A stretch of 64,000 nt of DNA from Streptomonospora nanhaiensis (GCF_013410565.1 NZ_JACCFO010000001.1:3782001-3846000); one strand, 5' to 3'; counted from the stretch's first letter, positions 8,858-18,120 are shown. Program-made: numbers and translations. Notes: generated by a model not told the origin, from the letters alone.

Positions 8858-9529
8858 TCAGACGCGGCCGCGCACCTCGTCGAAGCGTGCGGCGAACGCC
8901 GCACCGGGGCAGGCGGTTCCGCCCCAGTCGCGGTGCATCGCGGTGCCCGGTACCGTGGCGCGGTCGCCGGTGACCGGGTTCACGTAGGCCACCCCCGCCC
9001 GGGGGTCCACGCCGGCGAGCGCGCACAGGGTGCGCAGCACCGACACCAGGCTCGACAGCGCCGCCTCGGTCGGCATCGCGCCGGTGAAGTCGCCCAGCAG
9101 GCAGACCCCGATGTTGCCCGGGTTGCGGCCCCCGACGTGTCCGGCGGTGACCGCCGACGCCCGGCCCGGCAGCGGCGCGGCCGCGAACACCGGCACCGGG
9201 CCGCCGGTGTGGCGGCCCTCGTAGACCGTGCCGGCCGGGTCGATGAGGAGGTGGTAGCCGATGTCGCCCCACCCGTTCTCGACGGCGTGCAGCCGGTAGA
9301 CGGCGCGCACGCTCTCGTGCGGGTCCGCGGCGACGCCCAGGGCGGTGTGGTGCACGGTGACCGCCTGCACCGGGTGGAGGTCGCGCGGCCAGACCTCGGC
9401 GCCGGAGGCGTCGAACCGCAGGGACTCGTCAGCCCACCAGCCCGCCCGCCGCACGTAGACGAGGTCGCGCACGCCGGCGGGCAGTCCCGCGCCGGCCGCC
9501 GCGAGCGTGCCCGTGGTCTCCCTGCTCAT
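8858..9529 (-). CDS. N-acetylmuramoyl-L-alanine amidase / peptidoglycan recognition protein
   Basis: 223-aa Amidase_2/PGRP-fold hydrolase that would cleave the bond between N-acetylmuramic acid and L-alanine in peptidoglycan. Zinc ligands and catalytic residues are visible: VHHTALG (His), GYHLLIDPAG (Tyr/His), and the C-terminal MHRDWGGTACPG with the His and Cys ligands. The segment ENGWGDIGYH is typical of actinobacterial members. I see no clear signal peptide, so the export route is unknown. ATG 9529 has a purine-rich GGGGAGGGGAG upstream. It lies alone on the minus strand between trxA and parB. Confidence 0.88.
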   Translation of the reverse strand: MSRETTGTLAAAGAGLPAGVRDLVYVRRAGWWADESLRFDASGAEVWPRDLHPVQAVTVHHTALGVAADPHESVRAVYRLHAVENGWGDIGYHLLIDPAGTVYEGRHTGGPVPVFAAAPLPGRASAVTAGHVGGRNPGNIGVCLLGDFTGAMPTEAALSSLVSVLRTLCALAGVDPRAGVAYVNPVTGDRATVPGTAMHRDWGGTACPGAAFAARFDEVRGRV

Positions 9530-9951
9530 CCGGATCGCTCCCCTCCCCGGGTGCCGAGGGCGGCCGACTCCGGCGGTGCGCCCGGACCCGATCGTAGGCG
9601 GTAGCCCGCGGCGCCCTTGGGCGCCCGCACGGGAGCGAAGGCGCCCTCAGCCGCACCGTCCGGGCCGTCCACGGCCGGGCCCACCTCCCGCCACGGGGTC
9701 GGGCCGGCCAACGCCTCAAGGCCGATCTGAGGGGCTCCGGCGCCTGTGCCCGACCGGACGCCCACGTGGTCGAAGGGCCGCGCGGGCCGGTGCGGCCCCG
9801 CCTCCGGGCGCGGCGGCGCCGGGCCGGCCGAATGTCGACGTGCCGACCTGCCGACGTGGCGGCATGGCGGCATACGCCGGACACGTCTCCGCGCGGCGGG
9901 CGTATCAGGACACCGGCGCGCATCCGCCCCCGTACGGAGGAGGCGTACCGC
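9530..9951. other. Non-coding gap between amidase and parB genes
   Basis: About 420 bases with no convincing gene; open frames here lack start signals and family features. It contains an internally repetitive stretch at about 9833-9874 (ATGTCGACGTG followed by GCCGACCTGCC and GACGTGGCGGCATGGCGGC), related to the extragenic repeats at 38528 and 42335. The amidase promoter must lie at its left end. Confidence 0.4.
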
Positions 9952-10878
9952 CTAGCGGTCGGTGGCGCCGGGCGCCATGGCCGCGATGATGCGCTCCAGG
10001 TCCTCCATGGTCGCGAACTCCACGACGATCTTGCCCTTGTTGCGGCCCTGGTTGATCTTCACCCGGGTGTCGAAGGCGTCGGAGAGGCGGCGCGACCACT
10101 CCTCGACCGCCGGGTTGGGCGCGGTGCGCGCGGGAGAGCGGCGGGTCTTGGCCGAGGCGCCGCCGGTCTCGCCGAGGACGATCAACTCCTCCAGCGCGCG
10201 CACGGACAGGCCCTCCTCGACGATGCGGCGGGCCAGGCGGTCCTGGGCTTCGGAGTCGTCGACGGAGAGCAGGGCGCGCGCGTGCCCGGCGCTGATGACG
10301 CCGGCCGCCACCCGGCGCTGGACCGACGGCGAGAGGTTGAGCAGGCGCAGCGTGTTGGTGATGTGCGGGCGGGAGCGGCCGATGCGCTTGGCGAGTTCAT
10401 CGTGGGTGGCGCCGAAGTCGTCCAGGAGCTGCTGGTAGGCCGCGGCCTCCTCCAGCGGGTTCAGCTGCTGGCGGTGCAGGTTCTCCAGCAGGGCGTCGCG
10501 CAGGAGGTCGTCGTCGCCGGTCTCGCGGACGATGGCCGGGATGCGGTCGAGCCCGACCTCCTTGCTGGCGCGCCAGCGGCGCTCGCCCATGATCAGCTCG
10601 TAGCGGTCGGGACCGAGCTTGCGGACCACGATGGGCTGCAGCAGGCCGACCTCGGCGATGGAGGCGCGCAGCTCCTCCAGGGCCTCCTCGTCGAAGTGCT
10701 GGCGGGGCTGCCGCGGGTTCGGCGTGACGGCGCCGACCTCGATCTCCTCAAGGTAGGCGCCGTTGACCGGCTCCGGGCGGCGCTCACCCGAGGGCGAACC
10801 GTCCCGGCCGGACGGTTCGGGCCCCTGCGGGATCAACGCCCCCAGCCCCTTACCCAGACCGCGCCGCTGCTGGCTCAC
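9952..10878 (-). CDS. parB: Chromosome-partitioning protein ParB
   Basis: 308-aa CTP-dependent DNA clamp that loads at parS and spreads to organise the origin for segregation. The N-terminus [13 protein letters not shown] is the conserved ParA-contact region. The CTP-binding motifs include [10 protein letters not shown] and GERRWRA, and the HTH region includes [20 protein letters not shown], which recognises parS. The C-terminal dimerisation segment ends in [19 protein letters not shown]. The start is GTG 10878. It lies 25 bases after parA in the same operon, and five perfect copies of its target site lie in this window. Confidence 0.96.
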   Translation of the reverse strand: MSQQRRGLGKGLGALIPQGPEPSGRDGSPSGERRPEPVNGAYLEEIEVGAVTPNPRQPRQHFDEEALEELRASIAEVGLLQPIVVRKLGPDRYELIMGERRWRASKEVGLDRIPAIVRETGDDDLLRDALLENLHRQQLNPLEEAAAYQQLLDDFGATHDELAKRIGRSRPHITNTLRLLNLSPSVQRRVAAGVISAGHARALLSVDDSEAQDRLARRIVEEGLSVRALEELIVLGETGGASAKTRRSPARTAPNPAVEEWSRRLSDAFDTRVKINQGRNKGKIVVEFATMEDLERIIAAMAPGATDR

Positions 10879-10903
10879 CGACGTCTCCCTTCACGTCCCA
10901 TGA

Positions 10904-11839
10904 TCAGTTGTTGGCGCCCGTCTTGGCCCGGTAGGCGAGTTCGCGCGCCGCCTCCATGTAGGCCACCGCACCCGAGGAGCCCGGATCATAGGTCATCACG
11001 GACTGCCCGTAGCTGGGGGCCTCCGAGACGCGGACGCTCCGGGGCACCAATGTCTTGAGTACCAGATCTCCGAAGTGTCCGCGTACCTCATCCGCAACCT
11101 GTGAAGCCAGCCGGGTGCGGCCGTCGTACATGGTGAGCAGGATCGTGCTGATCTCCATGCCGGGGTTCAGGTGCGACTTCACCAGTTCGACGTTGCGCAG
11201 CAACTGCCCCAGGCCCTCCAGCGCGTAGTACTCGCACTGGATCGGGATCAGCACCTCCTCGCAGGCCACCATGGCGTTGACCGTCAGCAGACCGAGGGAG
11301 GGCGGGCAGTCGATGAAGATGTAGTCGAGGTCGCTGACGTCGTAGGCGGAGAACGCCCGCTTGAGCCGCGACTCGCGCGCCACCAGGGAGACGAGTTCGA
11401 TCTCGGCGCCGGCGAGGTCGATGGTGGCGGGCACGCACCACAGGTTGTCGATGTCGGGGACCGGCCGGGCGAGGTCGCGGATCTCCTCGTCCTCGACCAG
11501 GCAGTGGTAGATCGACCGGGAGTCGGCGCCCCGCTCCATCCCCAGCGCGGTGGAGGCGTTGCCCTGCGGGTCAAGGTCGACCACCAGCACGCGGTTGCCG
11601 TGCATGGCGAGCGACGCCGCGAGGTTCACCGTCGTGGTCGTCTTGCCGACGCCGCCCTTCTGGTTGGCGACGCTCATGATGCGGCACTCGGCGGGGCGCG
11701 GCCAGACCTCCTCGTGCACCCCGCGCACCGACATGGCGGCGCGGGCGGCACGGGCGATGGGCGTATCGAATTCGACGTCGATATCGGCCTTCGGCGCCAT
11801 CAGGTCCACATCGGTTTCACGTGAAACATCGGCGGGCAT
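10904..11839 (-). CDS. parA: Chromosome-partitioning ATPase ParA
   Basis: Walker-type ATPase of 311 aa that drives ParB-bound origins apart. The deviant Walker A motif is QKGGVGKTTTTVNLA, Walker B-like YIFIDCPPSLG, with VVDLDPQGNAS between them. I chose ATG 11839 because GGGAGGA lies seven bases upstream; the frame is open to GTG 11917, which would add 26 residues but lacks well-spaced SD. With ATG 11839 one parS site (11814-11827) is inside the gene, encoding part of ADVSRET, and another (11862-11875) lies just upstream, where ParB binding could repress transcription. It is followed by parB and preceded by rsmG. Confidence 0.95.
   Translation of the reverse strand: MPADVSRETDVDLMAPKADIDVEFDTPIARAARAAMSVRGVHEEVWPRPAECRIMSVANQKGGVGKTTTTVNLAASLAMHGNRVLVVDLDPQGNASTALGMERGADSRSIYHCLVEDEEIRDLARPVPDIDNLWCVPATIDLAGAEIELVSLVARESRLKRAFSAYDVSDLDYIFIDCPPSLGLLTVNAMVACEEVLIPIQCEYYALEGLGQLLRNVELVKSHLNPGMEISTILLTMYDGRTRLASQVADEVRGHFGDLVLKTLVPRSVRVSEAPSYGQSVMTYDPGSSGAVAYMEAARELAYRAKTGANN
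11814..11827. promoter_or_regulatory. parS: parS site 2, inside the parA coding sequence
   Basis: Perfect GTTTCACGTGAAAC. Read on the minus strand it encodes Val-Ser-Arg-Glu-Thr near the ParA N-terminus, so the centromere site is embedded in the gene of its own segregation system. Confidence 0.92.
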
Positions 11840-11861
11840 GGCTGGGTCCTCCCAATGCGGT

Positions 11862-11875
11862 GTTTCACGTGAAAC
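11862..11875. promoter_or_regulatory. parS: parS site 3, just upstream of parA
   Basis: Perfect GTTTCACGTGAAAC, 23 bases upstream of the preferred parA start and 48 bases centre-to-centre from parS site 2. If the longer parA frame from 11917 were used, it would also be coding (VSRET again). Confidence 0.92.
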
Positions 11876-11913
11876 ATAGGCGCCGTCGGACTGGTTCTGG
11901 GGCACGAATGACT

Positions 11914-12633
11914 TCACCTCTTCCGTCCGCGTTTTCTTCGGCCACCACCCGCAGAGCGGCGCGATCGGGATGCATGAGAATGGTCGCCCTCGGATGTGAC
12001 GGTCACGCGAACAACCGTGGTAGCGGGTTCGACTTTACCGCGCCCGACCCGGATCACATCAGCAACGCAAGGCCGTTGTGCCGACAAATCCCCACGGGCC
12101 TCTTCGAGTTCGGCCTCGGCCTGCTCCCCCTTGAGCGCCAGGAGACTGCCGCCCTTGCCGAGCAGCGGCAGCGCCCATCCCGCCAGCCGGGTCAGCGGCG
12201 CCACCGCGCGCGCCGTCACGATGTCGGCCCGCACCTGCGACCGCACCTCCTCGGCCCGCGCGCGCCGCACCTCGACGTTGGTCAACTCCAGTAGATCGAT
12301 GCACTCCCGCAGGAACACGGTGCGCCGCAGCAGCGGCTCCAGCAGGGTCACCGACAGGTCGGGGCGGATGAGCGCCAGTACCACTCCGGGCAGCCCGGCA
12401 CCGGAGCCGATGTCCACCACGGTGGCGCCCTCGGGGATCAACTCCTCCACCACGGCGCAGTTCATGATGTGCCGCTCCCACAGTCGGGGGACCTCGCGGG
12501 GGCCGATCAGCCCGCGCTCCACGCCCGCGGCCGCCAGCACCTCGGCATAGCGCTCCACGCGCGGAAGGGAGTCCCCGAACAGCGCCGGTGCGTGCTCGGG
12601 CGGTGCCACACTCCGGTCAGCACCCGAGGCCAT
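11914..12633 (-). CDS. rsmG: 16S rRNA (guanine527-N7)-methyltransferase RsmG
   Basis: 239-aa SAM-dependent methyltransferase (GidB family) that methylates G527 of 16S rRNA; loss of this gene confers low-level streptomycin resistance in actinomycetes. The SAM-binding motif is VVDIGSGAGLPGVVLAL, followed by LLEPLLRRTVFLRE and the family segment TARAVAPLTRLAGWALPLL. The final 25 residues (SHASRSRRSAGGGRRKRGRKR region) are a basic tail that may bind RNA. ATG 12633 is the start. It stands between jag and parA as in Streptomyces, separated from jag by a hairpin terminator. Confidence 0.95.
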   Translation of the reverse strand: MASGADRSVAPPEHAPALFGDSLPRVERYAEVLAAAGVERGLIGPREVPRLWERHIMNCAVVEELIPEGATVVDIGSGAGLPGVVLALIRPDLSVTLLEPLLRRTVFLRECIDLLELTNVEVRRARAEEVRSQVRADIVTARAVAPLTRLAGWALPLLGKGGSLLALKGEQAEAELEEARGDLSAQRPCVADVIRVGRGKVEPATTVVRVTVTSEGDHSHASRSRRSAGGGRRKRGRKR

Positions 12634-12708
12634 CAGTCACCACCTGGTCCCTTCCAATCCGAGCACGGCAAATCGACAGGTCGACATGGCGGGAAATCTC
12701 CGGGACGT

Positions 12709-12751
12709 AGAAACAGCGGCGCCCCTCACGATGCTATGCGTGAGGGGCGCC
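12709..12751 (-). terminator. Terminator at the end of the rpmH-rnpA-yidD-yidC-jag operon
   Basis: Perfect 13-bp stem GGCGCCCCTCACG (12718-12730) with its complement at 12739-12751 and an 8-base loop. On the minus strand it is followed by GCTGTTTCTA, which supplies the T-rich tail. It separates jag from rsmG. Confidence 0.7.
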
Positions 12752-12767
12752 GAAGCCGGACATCGGT

Positions 12768-12781
12768 GTTTCACGTGAAAC
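12768..12781. promoter_or_regulatory. parS: parS site 4
   Basis: Perfect GTTTCACGTGAAAC between rsmG and jag, next to the terminator hairpin. Confidence 0.92.
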
Positions 12782-12832
12782 CTTCGCGGTACGCCGCTCC
12801 GTGCCGGTGGACCGGCACCGGCCGCGCCCGCC

Positions 12833-13396
12833 TCAGTCGGCGGGGTAGACCACCACGTAGCGGTTGGGCTCCTCGCCCTCGGACTCGCTGCGCAGCCCGG
12901 CGGCGGCGACAGCGTCGTGCACGACCTTGCGTTCGAACGGGGTCATCGGCGACAGCGGCTTTACCTCGCCGGTGCGCTTGACCTCGTCGACCGCCTCGGC
13001 ACCCAGCCGACTGAGCGCCTTGCGCCGGGAGTCGCGGTAGCCGCCGATGTCGAGCATCAGCCGGCTGCGGTTGCCGGTGGTGCGGTGCACCGCGAGGCGC
13101 GTCAGCTCCTGCAGGGCCTCCAACACCTCGCCCTTCTCGCCGATGAGTTCGTCAAGGGTGGCGCCCACGACGGACACGAGAGCGCGGTCGCCCTCGACGT
13201 CCATGTCGATGTCGCCGTCGAAGTCGGCGATGTCGAGCAGACCCTCGATGTAGTCGGCGGCGATGTCGCCTTCGCGCTCCAGGGCCTCGATGTCGATGAC
13301 CGGCTCGGCGGCCTCGTCGTCCTCCGGCGGGGGGGCGTCCGCCACGGCGACGCTCCCGCGCTCCTCCACCGGCTCGTCGGTGTTGCCGTTGCTCAC
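12833..13396 (-). CDS. jag: Jag/KhpB-type KH-R3H RNA-binding protein
   Basis: 187-aa single-stranded nucleic-acid-binding protein. After an acidic N-terminal half (residues 1-55) comes a KH-like domain (VVGATLDELIGEKGEVLEAL, the GxxG-type loop being GEKG) and an R3H domain ending in LSPMTPFERKVVHDAVAAAG with the R3H-like helix and NRYVVVYP. The family (Jag/SpoIIIJ-associated, KhpB) acts with KhpA as an RNA chaperone connected to cell elongation. The GTG start at 13396 has AGGAG about ten bases upstream. It lies downstream of yidC, as in most Gram-positives. Confidence 0.92.
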   Translation of the reverse strand: MSNGNTDEPVEERGSVAVADAPPPEDDEAAEPVIDIEALEREGDIAADYIEGLLDIADFDGDIDMDVEGDRALVSVVGATLDELIGEKGEVLEALQELTRLAVHRTTGNRSRLMLDIGGYRDSRRKALSRLGAEAVDEVKRTGEVKPLSPMTPFERKVVHDAVAAAGLRSESEGEEPNRYVVVYPAD

Positions 13397-13482
13397 AGCG
13401 AGCTGTCTCCTAACGTCTGTGCGGATGCCGGCGGTGCGCCTCCAGGGCTCAAGGCTGCCTGCGCACTCGTCCGTTATCGGCC

Positions 13483-14418
13483 CTACTTGCGCGGGCTTCC
13501 GCCGGATCGCTTCGCCCGCGTCTGCTTCTTCGGCTGCTTACGCTCGATCTTAGGCTGTTCAACCGGTTCTGGCGCGCTCTCCTTGCGCTTGCCCAGAAGC
13601 CCCTTGGCCGAGCCGTTGGGGGACGCCTGCTTGCTCGCCCCCTCCTCGCCGGGAGCCGGCTGGTTGCGGTAGATGAAGTGCTGCTGCCCCATGGTCCACA
13701 CGTTCGAGGTGACCCAGTAGATCAACACGCCGATGGGCATGCCCAGGCCGAAGAGGCCGAAGGCGGGCGCCAGGTACATCATGATCCGCTGCGACTGCGC
13801 CATGGGGTTGTCGGGGGCCAGCGTGCCGGCGCTGCGCTTCATGCTCTGGCGCATCGTCAGGAAGGTCGTGGTGCCCATGATGATGCAGGCGATGGCGATG
13901 ACGACGCGGGCCAGCAGGGGGTCGGCGTTGTAGCTGGCGAACTCCTGCTCGCTCATCAGGAACTGCGCCGCCAGCGGCGCGTGGAAGATCGCGGCGTTCT
14001 GCGCGCTCACGACCAGCTCGGGGGTGAACCCGTACTGCGCCTGGCCCTGGGCGACACTGCGCAGCACGCTGAACAGCGCGAAGAAGACCGGCATCTGCAG
14101 CAGCAGCGGAAGGCAGCCCATCAGGGGGTTGGTGCCGCTCTCCTGGTAGAGCTTCATCTGCTCCTGCTGGAGGCGCTGCTTGTCGTTCTTGTAGCGCTCC
14201 CGCACCTTGAGCAGCTGCGGCTGCATCTCCTGGATCTTGCGCTGCGTCTGCATCTGCTTGACGAACAGCGGCACCATGATCAGCCGCATCAGCACGGTCA
14301 GGAGCACGATCGACAGACCCCAGGCCCAACCGCTGTCGGGATCGAGTCCGACGGCAGTCAGCCCCGAGTGGATCTGGATCAGCACCCAGCCGACGGCGTT
14401 GTATAGCGGGTCCAGCAC
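13483..14418 (-). CDS. yidC: Membrane protein insertase YidC
   Basis: 311-aa YidC/Oxa1/Alb3-type insertase that places membrane proteins in the lipid bilayer, alone or with Sec. The protein has the Gram-positive arrangement without a large periplasmic domain: an N-terminal helix (VGWVLIQIHSGL), the conserved hydrophilic-groove region (VLMRLIMVPLFVKQMQTQRK), the cytoplasmic loop (LKVRERYKNDKQRLQQEQM), NPLMGCLPLLLQMPVFFALF, and later helices. A Lys/Arg-rich tail of about 45 residues (KRKESAPEP...KKQTRAKRSGG) would contact the ribosome. GTG 14418 has AAGAGGAG seven bases upstream. It lies between yidD and jag. Confidence 0.95.
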   Translation of the reverse strand: MLDPLYNAVGWVLIQIHSGLTAVGLDPDSGWAWGLSIVLLTVLMRLIMVPLFVKQMQTQRKIQEMQPQLLKVRERYKNDKQRLQQEQMKLYQESGTNPLMGCLPLLLQMPVFFALFSVLRSVAQGQAQYGFTPELVVSAQNAAIFHAPLAAQFLMSEQEFASYNADPLLARVVIAIACIIMGTTTFLTMRQSMKRSAGTLAPDNPMAQSQRIMMYLAPAFGLFGLGMPIGVLIYWVTSNVWTMGQQHFIYRNQPAPGEEGASKQASPNGSAKGLLGKRKESAPEPVEQPKIERKQPKKQTRAKRSGGSPRK

Positions 14419-14446
14419 CGGCCAACTCCTCTTGACTTCAGTTCAG

Positions 14447-14752
14447 CTACTGCTCCAGTGGTCCCGGTGCGGTCCCCGGGCCGGGCGTGGAGGCGTCGCG
14501 GTCGGCGGCGCCCTTGCGCGGAGGAACGGGGTCCAGCCCGCCGGGCGTGAACGGGTGGCACCGAGCGATCCGCCGGACCGCCAGCCACGACCCCTTGAGC
14601 GCACCGTGCACCCGCAGCGCCTCAACGGCGTAGGCGCTGCAGGAGGGGTAGTAACGGCAGACAGGAGGCAGGGCGGGGCTGATGAACCGCTGATAGCCGC
14701 GGATGGGCACCACCAGCGCCCGCGCCGCGAGGCTCGGTCTGTCGTCAGTCAT
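14447..14752 (-). CDS. yidD: Membrane protein insertion efficiency factor YidD
   Basis: 101-aa small cytoplasmic protein of the YidD family, believed to assist YidC in membrane protein insertion. It has the signature [11 protein letters not shown] and the cysteine-rich [11 protein letters not shown], followed by [12 protein letters not shown]. The C-terminal 20 residues are Pro/Gly/Ala-rich. The start ATG at 14752 overlaps the rnpA stop by four bases, so the two are translationally coupled; yidC follows 28 bases later. Confidence 0.93.
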   Translation of the reverse strand: MTDDRPSLAARALVVPIRGYQRFISPALPPVCRYYPSCSAYAVEALRVHGALKGSWLAVRRIARCHPFTPGGLDPVPPRKGAADRDASTPGPGTAPGPLEQ

Positions 14753-15168
14753 GAACCCGCCCGATCTCCGCCGGACCGCGGCTCGGGCGGTGTGTCGGGC
14801 CCCTTGCGACGGCGTGTCGCGTTGCGGGGCCGCATCGCCGAGGCGATGGCACCGTCGAGCTGCGCGGCCAGCGAGTCGTGTCCAAGGGACGCGGCCAGGG
14901 GTTTGGCCCGCACTACTAGCAGGCTACCGTCCGGCAGCGCACCCAGCCGCGCCCGCATCAGGTGGCGGAGCCGGCGCTGGACGCGCTTGCGGACCACGGC
15001 GTTGCCCACCGCCCTGCTGACGGCGAACCCCACGCGCGGCGGGGCGTGCGGGCCGGGACCGGGGGCGAGGTAGGCCACGCTCAGCGCCTCGCGCCCGGCA
15101 CGCCGCCCGGAGCGCAGCACGCGGCCGAACTCGGCGCTGTGGCGCATGCGGTTCTGGGGCGACAACAT
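14749..15168 (-). CDS. rnpA: Ribonuclease P protein component
   Basis: 139-aa basic protein subunit of RNase P, which matures tRNA 5' ends together with the RnpB RNA. The start [19 protein letters not shown] is typical for actinobacteria, and the RNA-binding RNR-like motif is [16 protein letters not shown] (Lys replaces Asn of the usual RNR). A proline/arginine tail extends past the core fold. It follows rpmH by 98 bases and overlaps yidD by four bases. Confidence 0.95.
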   Translation of the reverse strand: MLSPQNRMRHSAEFGRVLRSGRRAGREALSVAYLAPGPGPHAPPRVGFAVSRAVGNAVVRKRVQRRLRHLMRARLGALPDGSLLVVRAKPLAASLGHDSLAAQLDGAIASAMRPRNATRRRKGPDTPPEPRSGGDRAGS

Positions 15169-15266
15169 GGGATGGGGTCCTCAACCGGGCGGGCACCGGA
15201 CACACACATAGGGCCGACCGCCGCTAGGGCAGCCGGCCCGTAAGGTCGATCGGTCGACCGTGGCCG

Positions 15267-15410
15267 CTACTGGCTCACGGTCAGCCGCACGCGCCCCTTC
15301 TTGCGGCGGGCCGCGACGATCGCGCGGCCGGCGCGGGTCCGCATGCGCAGCCGGAAACCATGGACCTTCGCGCGGCGCCGGTTGTTCGGCTGAAACGTAC
15401 GCTTGCTCAC
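15267..15410 (-). CDS. rpmH: 50S ribosomal protein L34
   Basis: 47-aa ribosomal protein L34, with the full family signature [19 protein letters not shown] and [18 protein letters not shown]. It is two residues longer at the C-terminus (RLTVSQ) than the usual 45-aa actinobacterial form. The start GTG 15410 has TGGAG seven bases upstream. It is the first gene of the leftward operon rpmH-rnpA-yidD-yidC-jag and is divergent from dnaA. Confidence 0.96.
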   Translation of the reverse strand: MSKRTFQPNNRRRAKVHGFRLRMRTRAGRAIVAARRKKGRVRLTVSQ

Positions 15411-15720
15411 TGCAGGGCTCCAGGGCGGGTATCGAGGTACTTCAGCGGCCCCGCGGGCTGCGGGACGCGGGTGTCTGCGCCCAATCGACGCCGCTGGGGC
15501 GTCCGCGGCGGTCTGAGGGCGCCCAGCGGCCACGGGGGCCGCTCGCGGGGTGCGCCGCTCCGGGCAGCACGAAACGTGCGGCCACGTGAAAGCACCCTCA
15601 CACACAGACGGATTGCTGACCAAGCATACCCAACCCGCGGAGCGCCCCGGAACGGGCCGCCCCGGCCCGGCTTCCCACCAGGCCCGACACCGCGCGGGGC
15701 CGGATCCGGCCCGCCCCGGC

Positions 15721-16079
15721 TGTGGACAGGGCGCGAACGCGGTCTCCACAGGCTGTGCATCCCCCGGCGGCGCCCCTAAGCTGTGGACAACGCACGAGCG
15801 ACCGCCGTGTGCACAGCCTGCCGCCCCGCGCCGGTGTCCACAACCCCACTCCGCGTTGTGCGATTCTGTGACCTGCGCTTTGTGGATAAGTCGCCAGTCG
15901 CCTGGGGTGTCTGCCAGGCTGTGTACAAGGACGTGCACAACATGTGGACGGCACGCAGGCGGCTGTGGAAGCCCGCCGGGGGCCGCTGCCGCCGCGTCAC
16001 CTCGTCCACACGTCGACATACACAACCGGTCCACAGAACCACCCTGGGTTACCCACAGCACCACCCCGGGTTGCCCACA
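15721..16079. promoter_or_regulatory. DnaA-box cluster upstream of dnaA
   Basis: The 826-base gap between rpmH and dnaA holds no gene. It contains perfect DnaA boxes TGTGGACAA (15782-15790) and TGTGGATAA (15891-15899), plus one- or two-mismatch boxes at 15721 (TGTGGACAG), 15834 (GTGTCCACA), 16002 (TCGTCCACA), 16049 (TTACCCACA) and 16071 (TTGCCCACA). The last two lie in a 22-base-spaced direct repeat. The cluster may serve DnaA autoregulation or be part of a bipartite origin. The divergent rpmH and dnaA promoters must lie here, but I cannot assign them. Confidence 0.7.
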
Positions 16080-16223
16080 GTGCGGCCCGTCCGCGAACGC
16101 CCCGCGGCCCGCGTCCGGCGCCCGCCCCGCCAACCGGGACAATGGACCGTCCGGCTCCCTTGACCCGAACCGGGCGCGGCGGGGAGCCGCACCACGAGGA
16201 GACCATTGAGAAGGGGACGAACC

Positions 16224-16244
16224 ATGGCAGGTCACCGTGTCTGA
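16224..16244 (+). CDS. Possible 6-codon leader peptide overlapping the dnaA start
   Basis: ATG GCA GGT CAC CGT GTC TGA encodes Met-Ala-Gly-His-Arg-Val. AAGGGG at 16211-16216 is ideally spaced (seven bases) for this ATG but is 20 bases from the dnaA GTG. The stop overlaps the beginning of dnaA. It could couple or tune dnaA translation, or be chance. Confidence 0.3.
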   Translation: MAGHRV

Positions 16245-18120
16245 GGCACAGGTCAACCTCGCAATGGTGTGGTCGAGCGTGCTCAGCAGCCTCGACAACA
16301 GCACGCTGCCCCCGCAGCAGCGCGCCTGGCTGCCGCAGACCCGTCCCCTGGGGCTGATCGAGGACACCGCCCTGCTGGCCGCCCCCAACGAGTTCGCCAA
16401 GGAGGTCCTGGAGACCCGGCTGCGCCCGGCGATCAGCCAGGCCCTCTCCGCCGAACTGGGCCGCGAGATCCGCGTCGCCGTCACCGTCGACCCCACCGCC
16501 GTGCAGCCGCCGCCGGCCGCCGCGCCCGCGCCCGGCGGCTCCTACGGCCCCGGCACCGCCGACCCCGCCCGCGAGCGCCCGCCGTGGCAGCAGCCGACCA
16601 TCATGCCCGAGGACCTCCCGGGGGCGCCCTCGCCCGCCGAGGCCGTCCCCGACGGCCAGTTCGGCCACCCCCACCAGGGCCGGCCCCCGGCCGGCGGCCG
16701 GCCGGGCGACCCCCGCCGACCCGACTCCCCCGGTCCGGCAGCGGGCGAGGGCGACGACCTGCTCGCGCCGCGCGGCGGCCCCTACCCCGGCCCCTCGTCC
16801 TACGGCGAGCAGGACTGGCAGACCCAGCAGCCCCAGTGGGAGGCGCCCAACCGGTGGGAGGCCCCGCAGTGGGACTCCCCCGCCGCCTGGCAGCAGCCCG
16901 GCCGGCAGGGGCACCCCGCCGCACCCGGCCGGCACTGGGAGCAGCAGCCCCAGCGGCCGGCCGACGGCGACCCCGGCGCCGACCCCGCGGGCGGTGCCCC
17001 CGGAGGCGCCCCCGGTGCGCCCGGCGCACCGCCGCCCGCGGCCCCCGACACCGCCGGGGGCAACCAGCCGCACACCTCCGCCGAGCCGGCGCGGCTGAAC
17101 CCCAAGTACACCTTCGAGACCTTCGTCATCGGGTCGAGCAACCGGTTCGCCCACGCCGCGGCGGTCGCGGTGGCCGAGGCGCCGGCCAAGGCCTACAACC
17201 CGCTGTTCATCTACGGCGGGTCGGGGCTGGGCAAGACCCACCTGCTGCACGCCATCGGCCACTACGCCCAGCGCCTCTACGACGGCGCGCGCGTGCGCTA
17301 CGTCAGCTCCGAGGAGTTCACCAACGAGTTCATCAACTCGATCCGCGACGGCAAGGCCGACGGCTTCCGCCGGCGCTACCGCGACATCGACGTGCTCCTG
17401 GTCGACGACATCCAGTTCCTGGAGAACAAGGAGCAGACGCAGGAGGAGTTCTTCCACACCTTCAACACCCTGCACAACTCCAACAAGCAGATCGTGATCT
17501 CCAGCGACCGCCCGCCCAAGCAGCTGGTCACCCTGGAGGACCGGCTGCGCAACCGGTTCGAGTGGGGCCTGATCACCGACGTCCAGCCGCCCGAACTGGA
17601 GACCCGCATCGCGATCCTGCGCAAGAAGGCCGCGCAGGAGGGCCTGGCCGCGCCGCCGGAGGTGCTGGAGTTCATCGCCAGCAAGATCTCGACCAACATC
17701 CGCGAGCTCGAGGGCGCCCTCATCCGGGTGACCGCCTTCGCCAGCCTCAACCGGCAGTCGGTCGACCTCCACCTGACCGGGATCGTCCTCAAGGACCTGA
17801 TCCCCGACGACGAGGGCCCCGAGATCACGGCCTCGGCGATCATGGCCCAGACCGCGTCCTACTTCGGGCTGAGCACCGAGGACCTGTGCGGGACCTCGCG
17901 CTCGCGCGTGCTGGTCACCGCGCGGCAGATCGCGATGTACCTGTGCCGGGAGCTGACCGACCTGTCGCTGCCCAAGATCGGCCAGCAGTTCGGCCGCGAC
18001 CACACCACGGTCATGCACGCCGACCGCAAGATCCGCTCCCTCATGGCCGAGCGCCGGTCCATCTACAACCAGGTGACCGAACTGACCAACCGGATCAAGC
18101 AGCAGTCGCGCAACGGCTGA
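16237..18120 (+). CDS. dnaA: Chromosomal replication initiator protein DnaA
   Basis: 627-aa AAA+ initiator. Domain I covers about residues 1-85 ([29 protein letters not shown]). An unusually long, Pro/Gly/Gln-rich domain II of about 200 residues (about 86-285) is typical of filamentous actinomycetes. The AAA+ domain III has Walker [16 protein letters not shown] (about 328), Walker [10 protein letters not shown] (about 387) and the sensor/box VI region [11 protein letters not shown]. Domain IV contains the DnaA-box-binding signature [15 protein letters not shown]. The GTG at 16237 is the only in-frame start near the N-terminus and lacks a well-placed SD of its own. DnaA boxes flank the gene on both sides. 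Confidence 0.97.
   Translation: MSEAQVNLAMVWSSVLSSLDNSTLPPQQRAWLPQTRPLGLIEDTALLAAPNEFAKEVLETRLRPAISQALSAELGREIRVAVTVDPTAVQPPPAAAPAPGGSYGPGTADPARERPPWQQPTIMPEDLPGAPSPAEAVPDGQFGHPHQGRPPAGGRPGDPRRPDSPGPAAGEGDDLLAPRGGPYPGPSSYGEQDWQTQQPQWEAPNRWEAPQWDSPAAWQQPGRQGHPAAPGRHWEQQPQRPADGDPGADPAGGAPGGAPGAPGAPPPAAPDTAGGNQPHTSAEPARLNPKYTFETFVIGSSNRFAHAAAVAVAEAPAKAYNPLFIYGGSGLGKTHLLHAIGHYAQRLYDGARVRYVSSEEFTNEFINSIRDGKADGFRRRYRDIDVLLVDDIQFLENKEQTQEEFFHTFNTLHNSNKQIVISSDRPPKQLVTLEDRLRNRFEWGLITDVQPPELETRIAILRKKAAQEGLAAPPEVLEFIASKISTNIRELEGALIRVTAFASLNRQSVDLHLTGIVLKDLIPDDEGPEITASAIMAQTASYFGLSTEDLCGTSRSRVLVTARQIAMYLCRELTDLSLPKIGQQFGRDHTTVMHADRKIRSLMAERRSIYNQVTELTNRIKQQSRNG

Noticed and set aside
15550..16209. A 219-codon plus-strand frame before dnaA
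   Set aside because: It lies in the DnaA-box cluster, has no ribosome-binding site or family, and its composition follows the box repeats.
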